From the NCBI RefSeq assembly GCF_964275005.1, contig NC_092699.1:17660901-17724900 (forward strand): 64,000 nt of DNA, in the 5' to 3' direction. The first letter of the stretch is position 1. The number at the start of each line of letters is the position of its first letter. The translations under genes were made by a program, and so were the position numbers. Of this stretch, positions 11,218 through 23,400 are shown in pieces. Source of the stretch: Diadema setosum. Taxonomy: Eukaryota > Echinodermata > Echinoidea > Diadematoida > Diadematidae. Below the pieces are notes generated by a model. The model did no database searches, was not told where the DNA came from, and was given only the letters and a program-made list of their open reading frames with translations.

Positions 11218-13623
11218 ATGTTACGGTTTATTTCATTGGAAGTATGGAAATTCCACATGCTTTATGAATATTTTGTAGTGTCATGAGCTCTTCATATCTG
11301 GGTTTTTTATGACCCCATTGTACAATAGTTATTCATTGCAGCAAACATATCTGGTAAAACATTTTTAGCCGGGGGTTGGATCTTTTTAAACAAGTGATAA
11401 GTTACGTGCATAGACAGGTTTGAGTAAATCAGAAATGTTTTGTTGCGTGGATGTCATTTAATATAGTGCTCATTCAGAACAGGTGCTGTGTTATGAATTA
11501 ATTTAAACATAACTCCATCTTTGCAAAAGTAACTACTGGGTATTTGGTTCAGGGTAACTCTCAGGCATAGTTATGCAGGTGTGCACAAGTGATTTCAGGA
11601 CTGTTAAAAGTGAAATCCAACACCATATTTACGTTGGCTGTAATAAATAGAGTAAAATCAGATGTGCTGAGTGGAAAAGATTTCAGCCAAATCCAAACTT
11701 AAACGGAAAGTTGTAGAATTTTGAAGTTTCATTGTCTTCACAAAACAGTGTCATTAGTTGCAATAAATTGTGCAAAATGGAGGTGATAGTTTCATCTTTT
11801 CTCAAGTCTCTCCCATGGATATGCTCAGAAATGTTTCTGGAAATATTGTTTATTTAAGATGAAATAAGTAAGGATATGTTGTCTAAAATGTCCCCAAATT
11901 ATCAAAGTCTTGTAATAATGTGGGTGATGGTTTTAGGAGCAATGGATTGTATTTGCAGAAGTACCAGAAGCATCATTTCTATATTTTTGTTTTTGAGGCA
12001 ATTGGGTAGTTTTAAAGTGATGACATCATTAGACATATTTCCCTGTGTGTGGTTGCAACCAACATCACTTTTTGGTGAAAACTTGAAAAATTGCATAACT
12101 TTGTGATTTTTTTCAGATTTTAATGAAATTTCCACCAGTTTTTTCATCCAATTTATTTATTTAACTTGGATATGGTTAGAAATTTCATAGTAGTGTATTC
12201 ATGTGTCGTGCGCTGTCCCAAAAAAGTGGTTGATGTGACCTAGGCCTGTGGAGTACAATGTCTACTATTAAAGTAACTCCTTAATTTACCCATTAATATC
12301 TGATTGTAGCACAATGCTGTCTTACAACCGCATGATACATTCCTTTTTCTAACATGGTAGCAAATGGAGATACAGTGTATATCATATGGATATTATTCTC
12401 TTTTTATTATGGAATTACTTAAGTACATCTTTTAACACCAAAAATGTAATATTCCTACAAATATAGGTATTTCTTCTTCCTCAGAATATGATAGAACTTC
12501 ATGATAGAAAATCATACATATCCTCCACATCTTCCTGAAGCTTTAAAGCACGATATGAATTAGATCTCAGTATGTGGCAAGTGAACCTTTCTGGGTTACA
12601 ATTTTACCAATGCAAGTTATTATTTCAGTACACTTCCTGTGTAGAGCTGGCTTTGCAGAAAATATTTGTGGCAGATGTTATTTTCATTTCTGTGGTGTGA
12701 TACATGTTTTGAATCCACCAGTCTTTGTGTGAAAACCTAATTGTTCATGTGTATATATCAATGTACTTTTTTTCTTTTTCTTTACATTGGTATATATTAT
12801 TAATACTGAGAATATATTGAAATATTCTGTAATATATGACTACAAAGCAACGAATAAATCTGTATTTTTAAGATTCTATTTCACATTGTAACATGCTCTG
12901 GTGCTTAATGTCATGTGGTGATCCGTTCGTTAATAGTGGAATATTGAAATGCCAGGTGTTGTAGTAGATGGTGCAGTACTGCAGATCCTTGTATTTATAT
13001 ATCATGCATTTTTCTCCTCTATGGTATTACCCATTGACTGTGGCAAATCATAAGGATTAGCATATAAAAAGGAATAACTCTTTGTAGCTTACAAGAAAAT
13101 GTCACTACATATCCAAGTTGAATGTAGGGAATAGGAGTGAGGCTAGATTAACCAAGATCAGAAGAAATTTTTATCAAATTGGACATGCCCTGCACCCCTT
13201 AAAAAAAAAAAAAATTGCAAGCCCAATGAGGTGAACATGTTCTCTCAATACAGTCATGGTATTTGCAACCACATTGGTGAATTTAGTTATGAGTTGAGGA
13301 CATCATTTTCTCACATAAAACTACTCAGTAAGCCATGTTTTGGGTGATAATGTAACAACTGGAACCCCCTGTCCCGCTGCTAACTACATGTAAGTTGCTG
13401 TAACTCTGTAATAATTAGATGTTCAGGACAAGATTCATTCATTTTTTGATATTTTAATTCCAAAAGGGATATTCAGAGAAGATTTGTGCACAGATCTATG
13501 GGAAACTTGCCAGTCAATGACATCATCGTATCTAATTTGCATATGTGATTGTAACCATTATCACTGCTTTTATTATATATGAAATACCAAAACATTATAT
13601 AAATATATAACATAAAATACCAA

Positions 13624-13680
<57 letters not shown>

Positions 13681-14630
13681 CATATATACATATAGATGAT
13701 CATTTTACTCCGAACTTACATTAGGGTAATTGTTCAGAAGACACCCAAATGTTGAAAGGAACATTTTATACCAGTACTCTTCTTTATCTTCCTAATGATA
13801 CGTCTACATCACGGTAAAACAGATTACTGAATTTGGCTAACACTCTTCAGAATTGTTAGCAACCCGTATTGGACGAGAGATCGAATATCAACATGAATTC
13901 TAATGTAATCAATATCAAGGGTCACAATATTTGATAGTGCATTCAGTAAAAATGGATATTTATAAGCTTACTAAGTACATAAGAGCAACGGACGAGAATG
14001 AAAAAAAAATCACACTGGACAACACAAAAACTACAATATACTACATGTCGCTAGTGAAGATATGTAAAAATAAATGGACAAAGTAGGCAAAGCAGAGAGG
14101 AAACAAATATATATGAATCTTTATCATAAACTCTTTCACTTTCACTTAAAGTCCTGACTTTAAGTCATGAGTAGAAAATGACTCAAAATCGACACCAATA
14201 GATTTTATTTCTGTCGCATCGATAGTTACGCAACAAAAAGCAACAGCTTGGAACCGGCCGCTGAATATGACTGCCTAAAGTTTAGATAGCATGAATGATT
14301 TTCATGTTTTGATTTTAAAGCGCATCTCTTTGTGCAACTGACTGTACAACCAGTACTGGGTTGATAAGAATTTGCTGCTGCATACCACACGACAGTTAAT
14401 ATTTTTTAGTTCATTCTTCACACATCAGAGAAGGAATAATGGTCATAGTAAGTCCATTTAATACTAAAATTTCTCGTGCCTATATAAAGCAACCTTTCAC
14501 CATTTGAAGTACGATCATAGGATGTTGCTGATCTCAATATTATGACATTATTCTACGGAAGCAGAGATCAACCCTACAAAGAAGATTGCTTTGATCGAAG
14601 TACTTCACATGAACTACAATACCTTTAGTG
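11218..14630. other. Intergenic region, no gene recognised
   Basis: AT-rich sequence between the convergent ends of the SLC66A1-like gene (+) and the giant membrane-protein gene (-). It holds an (AT)n tract at 13626-13681, a poly-A run at 13201 and an AATAAA at about 12854. That signal could be a poly(A) site for the + strand gene, but nothing links it to the transcript. The 3' UTR of the - strand gene presumably occupies the right-hand part. Confidence 0.45.
13626..13681. repeat. (AT)n microsatellite
   Basis: About 50 bp of alternating AT. Confidence 0.9.
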
Positions 14631-15310
14631 TCAGCTAAACCACGCATGGTCTGCCGCGCTACTCGTAGCCTCAAATACGTTTCTCATTGGCTCAACCGCT
14701 TGCTGATCATGTCGTCCCCGTTCTTCGACGATTCTTCCTTGCCCACCTATCTCTATTCTTTCTCCTTGTCGAGGATTACTTGACGCTGTCCTTCCCAGTA
14801 GCGCATCCACATCAACGAAAACTTCTTCCTCAGAGCAGGGCGGAGTCCCCGAGTGTTCGGGTATTGCCCAATCATCGCCTTCCGTCTCCCACGCCCACAA
14901 CCACACCCCGGGCGATGTCGTGGACTTCGCAGGCTCCGTGTACGGACAATGAGGCCTCGCCCTAGGTTCATCCTCAGCCAGTAGCTCTGCCGTTTCCTCG
15001 GGCGAGCGGACGGGATACAGAGCGGACTCCCCGCTCTTTTTCCTACCGATGCTCCCCTGGAGCGAGGGCTTACGAACAAACGATTGCACGCTCGGCTTTC
15101 TCGCGCCTTTAAAGACGGACCCGATGCTGTTGCCACTCTTGGTTCTGTACGGCTGCCTACCGCGTTCCTTTCTGACTTTGTAGCAGTAACTGACTAAAAA
15201 GACCAGAAGGACCACAACGAGGAAGGACGACAGCATTGTTGTGGCAGCCTTAATGAAAAATTCTTCTCGTCCATAGTGATAGTGATGATGATGATGAATA
15301 GATATTGGTC
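14631..15310 (-). CDS. Giant protein exon 8: His cluster, transmembrane helix, cytoplasmic tail, stop
   Basis: The acceptor reads CTTTCATAATAG on the - strand, and phase 1 entry completes an Arg codon. A HHHHHYHYGR run is followed by the hydrophobic helix MLSSFLVVVLLVFLVSYCY and a basic stop-transfer (KVRKERGR), giving type I topology. The 182-residue tail has repeated basic-Ser sites (RKPSVQSF, RKPSLQGS) resembling basophilic kinase sites, then an acidic region (SEEEVFVDVDALL). It ends with TGA at 14631-14633. No catalytic domain is visible in the tail. Confidence 0.87.
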
Positions 15311-16068
15311 CTATTATGAAAGTATATAGAGAAAAATACATGCAAATCATAATGATGATAATCCTCTTTTGTGTCGAGTAGTAATGGAACTTCTCTTGTA
15401 TTCTGGTTTGGGTTTTCCGAAAGAAAGAAATGATCTCATTCGTTGAAAATTTCCCGATTCACGTTGAAAAAGGCGGATAATAGAGCTCTAAAAAAGAACA
15501 TACTTTATCCGTATAAGGCACGATCCATATATAAATCTATACCTCAGTTATAGGCCTATACAGTACTTAAATTTCCACAGACTTTGCGCATTTAATCCAC
15601 CAGGTTCCGTACACAGCGAGTCAGCTTATGGTAGCACAGTTGAAAAAAAAAAGAAAGAATGAAAGAAAGAAGAAAAAAAGAAGAGGAAGAGGAAGAAGAA
15701 GATCTAATCAGCACTGTAAAATCAGAAAGGAATCGTGCACTCCGTGTGATCTACCACCGCTATCTGGCATATAACATGCATCCGACATAGTGCACACTTA
15801 CGCCACGTCATTTCTTTTACTTTGTCCAACATGCAAAATGTAAAGACAAATGAAGTTTACTATGTAAAACCGATAGAAAGGAGACACCTCATTGCTTTGG
15901 TAAAAGTCGATAGTGTATCAATTTTATAGGATCACTTCGCGTCAGATATTCACGCGATATATTTCCTAAAATAAGGATCCTCCGACGATCTTGGATGATA
16001 GAGGTACCCTCATGCATAATACAGTTTAAAAAAAAACCCCATATATATATATATATATATATATAATG

Positions 16069-16134
<66 letters not shown>

Positions 16135-17399
16135 GTATAGACAAAGTACCTACATGACAGGTCTTGTCACTCAATTATTGTTGTAATAGTAGTAGTAATG
16201 ATTATGTTACATGCATTGATTTTTCTGTGTCTTCGGCGACTTCGTATATGGAACTACGTATAGTGCGCTTGTTTAGAGTTTTCGTTCGCTTATGTATTCT
16301 TTTTAAAGGTTTAATTTACCTCTTCTCAACGTATCTTCACTGCATAGGTGGAGAACCGAACAAGAGATGTTCTGCTGGGAATCTCCCTCGCAGAGAAGAC
16401 CTTCATCTCGCTTCCGCATCCGGGTCACAGGTGATGTTGCTGAGGACGCGTTCTGATGTTGGCAAGACCGATGCCTCAAACTGTACCCGCTGCAGTTCGA
16501 TGAGCACAGAGACCAATGGTTCCACTCCGTCCACACCCCTGAATGCAGAACGAATTATGCGTTTCTATTTTTTTTTCACAATTCGTAATCTGACAAGCAA
16601 GACTCTTGCAACGATGTTTAGTAATACCTGCATTATTTTGTATGGTATGAAATACAAGAACAAATGTAAGGATATGATTGCTTATGATGTGAAATTTCAC
16701 CAGTCGCTCAAGTCATGATGGAGTACGAGAGTCATGGCCTTGACTATAAACGTGCTTGCTATCGCTGTTTTTTTTTTTTTTTTGTACCAATTAATAATGT
16801 TCCTCTACTTTTGAGTACTTTATGAGTTGATATGTTTGTTATCGTTGTTATTGTTTGGAAAATAAATTCCATTTCATTTCATTTTAAATCAGTAGTACTT
16901 ATGTTGTGTTCCTTTTTCAGTGGATAGCTTGTAATGATATAGTTTGTGTAGATTCCTGACCAAGTATATGATTTTGATAACTGTATACGTTCGGTCAATA
17001 CTCATACCCGGAATGAACACCTCGTGAAGCGAGCACTCGTCGAAGTCATACTGGCGGCAGCTAGTCTTCTCTTCAGACGGTCCCTCGCAACGCCGGTCCG
17101 TGGGCGCAATAGCTGTCGAGTTGGACATGCATTCTCGAATCCTCGTGTGATTGCCGACCCCGCACCTATTGCTGCATGGCGACCATGGCGACCAGTCAGC
17201 CCAGAAAACTGAAATAACACATGGAAGCCCTGAATGAAGTCTGATTCAAAAGATCCCTATTTTGGCACATTAATTATATTCCGCAAAAACTTCTAATTAC
17301 ATTAAATACAAGCGTTATGTCAATTATCAGAGAAAAACAACAAAGAAGCAAAGAAACAAGAGAGAACAACGCACGCGCACATACCACACACAGTAGCAA

Positions 17400-17437
<38 letters not shown>

Positions 17438-20400
17438 GTGGCTACTTGTATAGCGCACAGGTCCACTTTTCAGTGCTCATGGCACTTCAAAAATGAAAAA
17501 ATATCATATATTTACATGCATATACATATTCAAACATTTCAACAAAGAAAAAAATGGTAAACAAAAGCAAATATATACCAAATAAAGAATACAACATATA
17601 TCAATTAAAAATACAATATTAATCCAATATTAATGACATACAGCAATTACAGTCCTCAGTATGAAAGGAACAGATAAGTTTTAAGTTTGGATTTGAATGA
17701 CTCTGTAGATGACAGTTCCCTTAACTGAAGAGGTAACTGATTCCACAATTTTGGTCCCATAACGGAAAAAGCACGATCACCATACCCATGTTTTACTCTG
17801 GGTGTTTGGAGTAAGAATGCATCTGATGATGAACGTAGCCTTCGTGTCGGATTGCATTTTTGAACAGAATTACTTATGTATATTGGGGAAAAAGAATGAA
17901 CTGAATGATGTACTAATAACAGAATCTTGAAAATAATCCTTTTTTCTACAGGTAACCAATGTAAGGAACGGAGAACTGGTGACATGGAATCAAACTTATT
18001 AGTAAAAGTTAACAATCGGGCAGCAGAATTTTGCAACCGTTGAAGTTTTGTGACATCTTTTTTTGAAAGATTACACAACAATGAATTCGAAAAATCCAAC
18101 CGAGAAGAAATCAAAGCATGAATAAGTATCTCAGCTGCAGATTTAGACAAATATTTCCTTATGAAACTTAAATTACGCAACTGATATCGAACATTCCGCT
18201 GAATATGAGTTACATGACTTCGAAATGACATTTCCTGATCAAATATGATACCTAAATTACGGGCTGTTTTCGACGGAGTAATGCAAGTGCTACCGATGTT
18301 GACATGACATGACTGATAATCAACTTTGCGTAACATACGCTTTGATCCCAATAACAGAAACTCAGATTTATCATCATTTAGTTTAAGGCCATTGGATGTA
18401 AGCCAAATTTTCAGGTCTTGCAAACATGCTTCGAGTTTTACAATGGCGGATGACAATGAAGACACAGTGGGTTTAAAAGACAAATAAAGTTGTATATCAT
18501 CCGCATAACAATGATAACTAATACAATGCTTGCGAAATACTTCACTAATTGGTTGCATATACAGAGAAAAAAAGCAGCGGGCCTCCAACAGAACCTTGAG
18601 GTACACCAAACTTTGTCATAGTTTTACAAGAGATAGAATCACCAATTCTGACATAATGAGATCGATCACATAAGTAGGATATAAACCAATCAAGAACAGT
18701 TCCTTTGATGCCCAACAATATCTCAATCGTTGAATCAGAATAGCATGGTCGACTGTGTCAAAAGCTGAGCTCATATCAAGCATGATAAGAGCAGTGATGT
18801 TACCACTATCTAATTCTCTGAACACAATATCTGATAAGTTGACTAACAGTGTTTCTACACTATGACCAGGCTTGTACGCAGATTGAAATGAATCAAGCAA
18901 TTCATTATCTTGCAGATACATTGTCAGTTGTGAGAAAACAACCTTTTCGAGCAATTTACTTAAATAAGGTAAATTTGAAATTGGACGGTAATTTTTTAAA
19001 CACTCCTGATCTAAGCCTGCTTTTTTCAAAGTTGGATGAATAACTGCTTTTTTACACACCTGTGGAACTACACCTAATCTCAGGTTAGCATTTATGATTC
19101 TTGTGATAACGGGTGCTAAAACTCTGCCACACTTCTTAACCAAATCTGTTGGGATTGGATCAAGTTCACATGATTTGTTAGGTGAGTTCTTAATAAGCTT
19201 TTCTATCTCATTAACAGTGACAGACTGAAACTCACTCAATTCTGACTTGACTTCACATACAATGTCATTTGGCTGTTCACAACGAGTTGGGAAACTCCGT
19301 TGGATTGCCACAATTTTATCAATGAAATATTGATTAAAACAATTGGCTAACTCAACCTGATCACCATGAGTGAGGTGTTCCGGTAAAGGAGATCGCTGTT
19401 TTCGGTAAAGTAAAGCATTAGCAACTTTGTACAACTTCTTTGTATCTTTCCCACAATCCGTAACCTTTTTTGAATGATATTGTAACTTAGCATCTTTAAT
19501 CAAGGCATTTACACATCGCCTTTGTGCATGATACATCTGCTTGTGAATCTCCAGTTTTGTGGACCTTGACTTCCTTTCTAACTGTCTACGAAGCAGTTTT
19601 GCTTGAGCTATTTCTGGGGTATACCATTTCGTATTGGGGTGTATTGTGACCTTGATTCGTTTCTCAGGTGCCAACTTATCAAGGGTGGCAGTGAGTAAGG
19701 TGTTATACAAATTCACTTCATCATCAACATTATTAACTTGAGGTTCAGCTGATAAAAGAGACTTAACATGAGTATCAGCAACAAACTCTTGTGGGTTTAC
19801 AGATTTCAAATTCCGTGTCACAACAAATGTTTTTTTGATACAACGTTTAGGAAGGTTCAATTCACACATTATTGCTGAATGATCTGATATACCTTCCACA
19901 ACACCGGTATTACAAAGTTGTACAGTGTTACCTTTATGAGTTATAAGCAGATCTAATACATGGCCTCGATTATGAGTTGGCTCATTAATATGTTGAATCA
20001 TATTAAAGGCTGACAATAATTCAGAGAACAACTTCGAATTCGAAGTTGATGAGTCCACAGGTATATTGAAATCACCTGCAATCAACAAGTCAGACGAGCA
20101 GAGAAGCTGTCTATCGAGAACATTAGAAAACTCATCCAAGAAAATCTGAAACTGTACTGAACTGGGTGGACGATATACATTGATGAAATGCAACGATCTC
20201 TGCATATAATTCAGAGTCATCTGAATCATTTCAAATGTTGTAACATTTGGGGAATCTACAATTCTGATATCTAAATGACTTTTAAACAACACAGCTATTC
20301 CTCCTCCTCGTTTGCCAACTCTGGGAATGTGCTTAAATGTGAAGCCATGTGGTGTCAATTGACCAATCGGAGCAGCATCATTAGGCGTAAGCCATGTTTC

Positions 20401-23400
20401 ACAAATAGCAACAATGTCTAATTCATGATCAAGAATATAATCTACAAACTCAGCGGTTTTGTTCTTCAGCGATCTGGCATTTAACATAGCAAATTTCATA
20501 TTCATACATGAAATATCAGAATTCACAAATTTTCTTTCGTGTAACAACTTCACAGTTTGATCCCTATTTTGTCTTACTACTCTTTTACCTCTGTGAGTCT
20601 TTTTCACTCTGTTAATCTGTAGTGCTGTTATTCGTTGCCATGTCACTTCATTAATCCTAAGGCACTCACAAGAAGGTTGAGTGGAGTAAACATTGTAAGG
20701 GTTCAGCTGTAAAAGGTCCGAAATACTATATGCACGTCTTGTATTGTTATCAACAGCATGATCTTTAGTAGCTGACACACTAAATGACGGACCTGGGTTG
20801 ATTTCAACATCTCCACTGGTAAGCAGTGACATGTGAAAAGTAGAGCTTGCATTCTTATAATACAAAATGCATGCTTTTGAGTAGCCTTTTACTCTGATAC
20901 CGGTACTAGACATGTTCTTATCATTCTTCACAGTTGGTAGTATAGACCTACTAAAAGCGCATGTGGCTGTACAACAATACATACATGGCAAAAGAGTCAG
21001 TATTAGACTCACAACAAACATATTCCTCATTCGTTCCATTATACTGATCATTATCATCACTGCATTGTGCAAAACGTACATACAAATTTAAAAAAAATTT
21101 AAAAAAGCTACAGCTCATTCAAGTATACAACAGTTGAGCGCATGAACACATTACATAGCGCGTATGACTTCTACGCGCTTAACAGCCCTAGGCTCGCATG
21201 AGCGCATAAACACATACCCTACCTGAATATGAAGGCTGTGGTGGGGCTCCCGTGCAAATGATATCAAACCCCAAATCCAGTTTGCCGATTTTCAGCCAAA
21301 TCCTCGAATTACTTAACACAAAAATGGTCCAGGAGATTCACAAAGCACGTACAATACAGCTGGCACAGTGACACAAAAATAATATCACAGAACAACACAA
21401 AAATCATAAACAACTCAGAGCACAGAAAAGAGGCAACCACGCAGGGCGCTCTCTACGTGAAGAAAATGCATTCCATTTTTAAGTCAAATGACTTTGCCTC
21501 CCACCCCCGCTCTCGGCTTTACGATCTTACAAATGATGTGTATCATAATATGCATTTTCATGCATCAATGTTTACCACTTTGCAGGATGGCTGTATATGC
21601 TCTTTTAAAAAAAAAAGAAAGAAAAAACGCAGTGATGATGTCAATGAACTAATTTAAAACATGCTTCTTAACCCCAAACAAACAAGAGCAAAGACAAAAA
21701 ATAAAAAATAAAAATACGATCACGTACATTATCGAGTACCAGATATCTTGAGCGATACAAGCGCACCTCAAAAGAGGTCGACAAAAAGTGATAGTGTGAC
21801 AAAGAAAACCACAAATAACAACCACACAGAATATAAGACGAAAGGAGCGCATACACTTAAATAGTAGGGATGGATTTAGTCTTTTTGCTGATGCTTAGAC
21901 CGTTAAGTTAAACACATTTTCGTCACATAAGCGGAGGTTTTTGTTGTCATAATATTATGCACACATACCATGACAAACGTCCCACACGCACGACATCGTG
22001 TCTTCAGCGGGCCCCGAGCAGCTATCGGAAATGATCAGAAGTCCTTCGATGGTGATGATGCACTGTCGATGTCGAGTCTGTACGCCGAAACCGCACGAGA
22101 CCGAACACGAGTTCCATGACGACCATTCTGACCACTGCTGTATCAACTCTATAAAGGAGGAAAATGACAAAAGGCTTTCCATATGGCTTCTTGAACATAA
22201 AAAGAAGTGTCCTCATTCTCCTCGACTCTAAAAGCGTACTCGCGAAGACATGACATAAAATATAAAAAATAAAATAAGGAGTATTTTTGTGTGTCATACC
22301 AATTATACGTGGTAACCGATAGGGAGTTTGGGACTGTTGAATCAGTTTCAAAGCTTTCTCATTTCACTTGTACTCGTTTCACACAGCCACAAGCTGTCAG
22401 CTGTCATTGTGTTACCGTTCCACACCAAAGGCAATGTAACAATAATAGTGTCTTTCTAATGTTTAACCGTAAATATTCATTTACCGTTGCTAAGCTAGTT
22501 TTTATTCACCATTTATTCTCACCTTGGTTGGAATCCAAGGGTGAGGGAGTGGATGGAGGAGGAGGAGATGTAGATGAACCTCTGACAGTTTCCTGGCTCA
22601 CGGTGCTACTTCGAAGTTCATTCCACCAGCGCCACAGGTCGTCTGTCGGTGTAGCACCTGGTGCCAGGTTAGAACTCAGCTCGGGTGTTGGTGTAGTGGA
22701 GAGCGTTTGTACAACATTCGGTGGCGTTCGCAGCCTGCCTCTCCTGCGCGCGAGAGAGTCTCCAAACAGAGTAGCAAAAAGATCCACGTTGCTTTGTGAA
22801 TCTCCTCGATTAGCATAATTTTCCTGAAAGCGATTTGTCAAGTTGAAAAAGCTCCAGAGGCTGTCGAAGTTGCTTCTCACGGGCGCAGATGGGGTAGTGG
22901 TAGGAATCATGAAATCATCGCCTGCGAGGGATTCATTTTGCACGACTTTTAACATCCCATGGAATGCCTTTGACATCAATCTCACCCCTTTCGCGAATAA
23001 CAAATACATTTGTCGCAGGTCCTCAATCGATAGTCCATGAGTACTTGCAGTTTCACCGACAAACTCGCGAAACGAGTCATTCCATTTCCTTAGATGAATG
23101 TCCGCAAACTTTTCCAAGACACCTTCCAAATGGCCCACGGGATCGCCTTCCTCACTGTGTGGAGTCTCTTCGAAGAAACTGTAATCAAGGTAATCGAAAT
23201 CGTTGACCATCTGAATGGCCTGGAGGTCACCACTGTCAAGTTCCGATGCATTAAGAAACCGGGGGAGCTTCAGCAGGAACTTCAGCAACAGACGTTCACG
23301 TTTTTGTTTCTCAAATTCCTCTGGGTTATAGAGACCGCCAAGCTGGAGAAGGAGTCTTCTGTTTCCTTTTACCGTGAATGCGTCAGATGCTTCGCTGCCC

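Larger units (their letters stand above)
17399..21450 (-). mobile_element. 2A-containing LINE (CR1/L2-like), copy 1, nearly full length
   Basis: A non-LTR retrotransposon on the - strand in the intron between exons 5 and 6 of the giant gene. The 3' end (GCGCTATACAAGTAGCCACT) runs into an (ATT)n tail at 17436-17399. The 5' boundary is approximate, set where the untranslated leader appears to begin. The body encodes a 2A-like motif, an APE-type endonuclease and a reverse transcriptase. It is about 99% similar by eye to copy 2 at 47451-50333. Two small insertions relative to that copy break the reverse transcriptase frame. Confidence 0.88.

Noticed and set aside
15889..16128. Cys-Val-rich and similar low-complexity frames over (CA)n, (GT)n, (GA)n and (TATC)n tracts (also near 46400, 55000 and 59400)
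   Set aside because: These are translations of microsatellites with no other protein signal.
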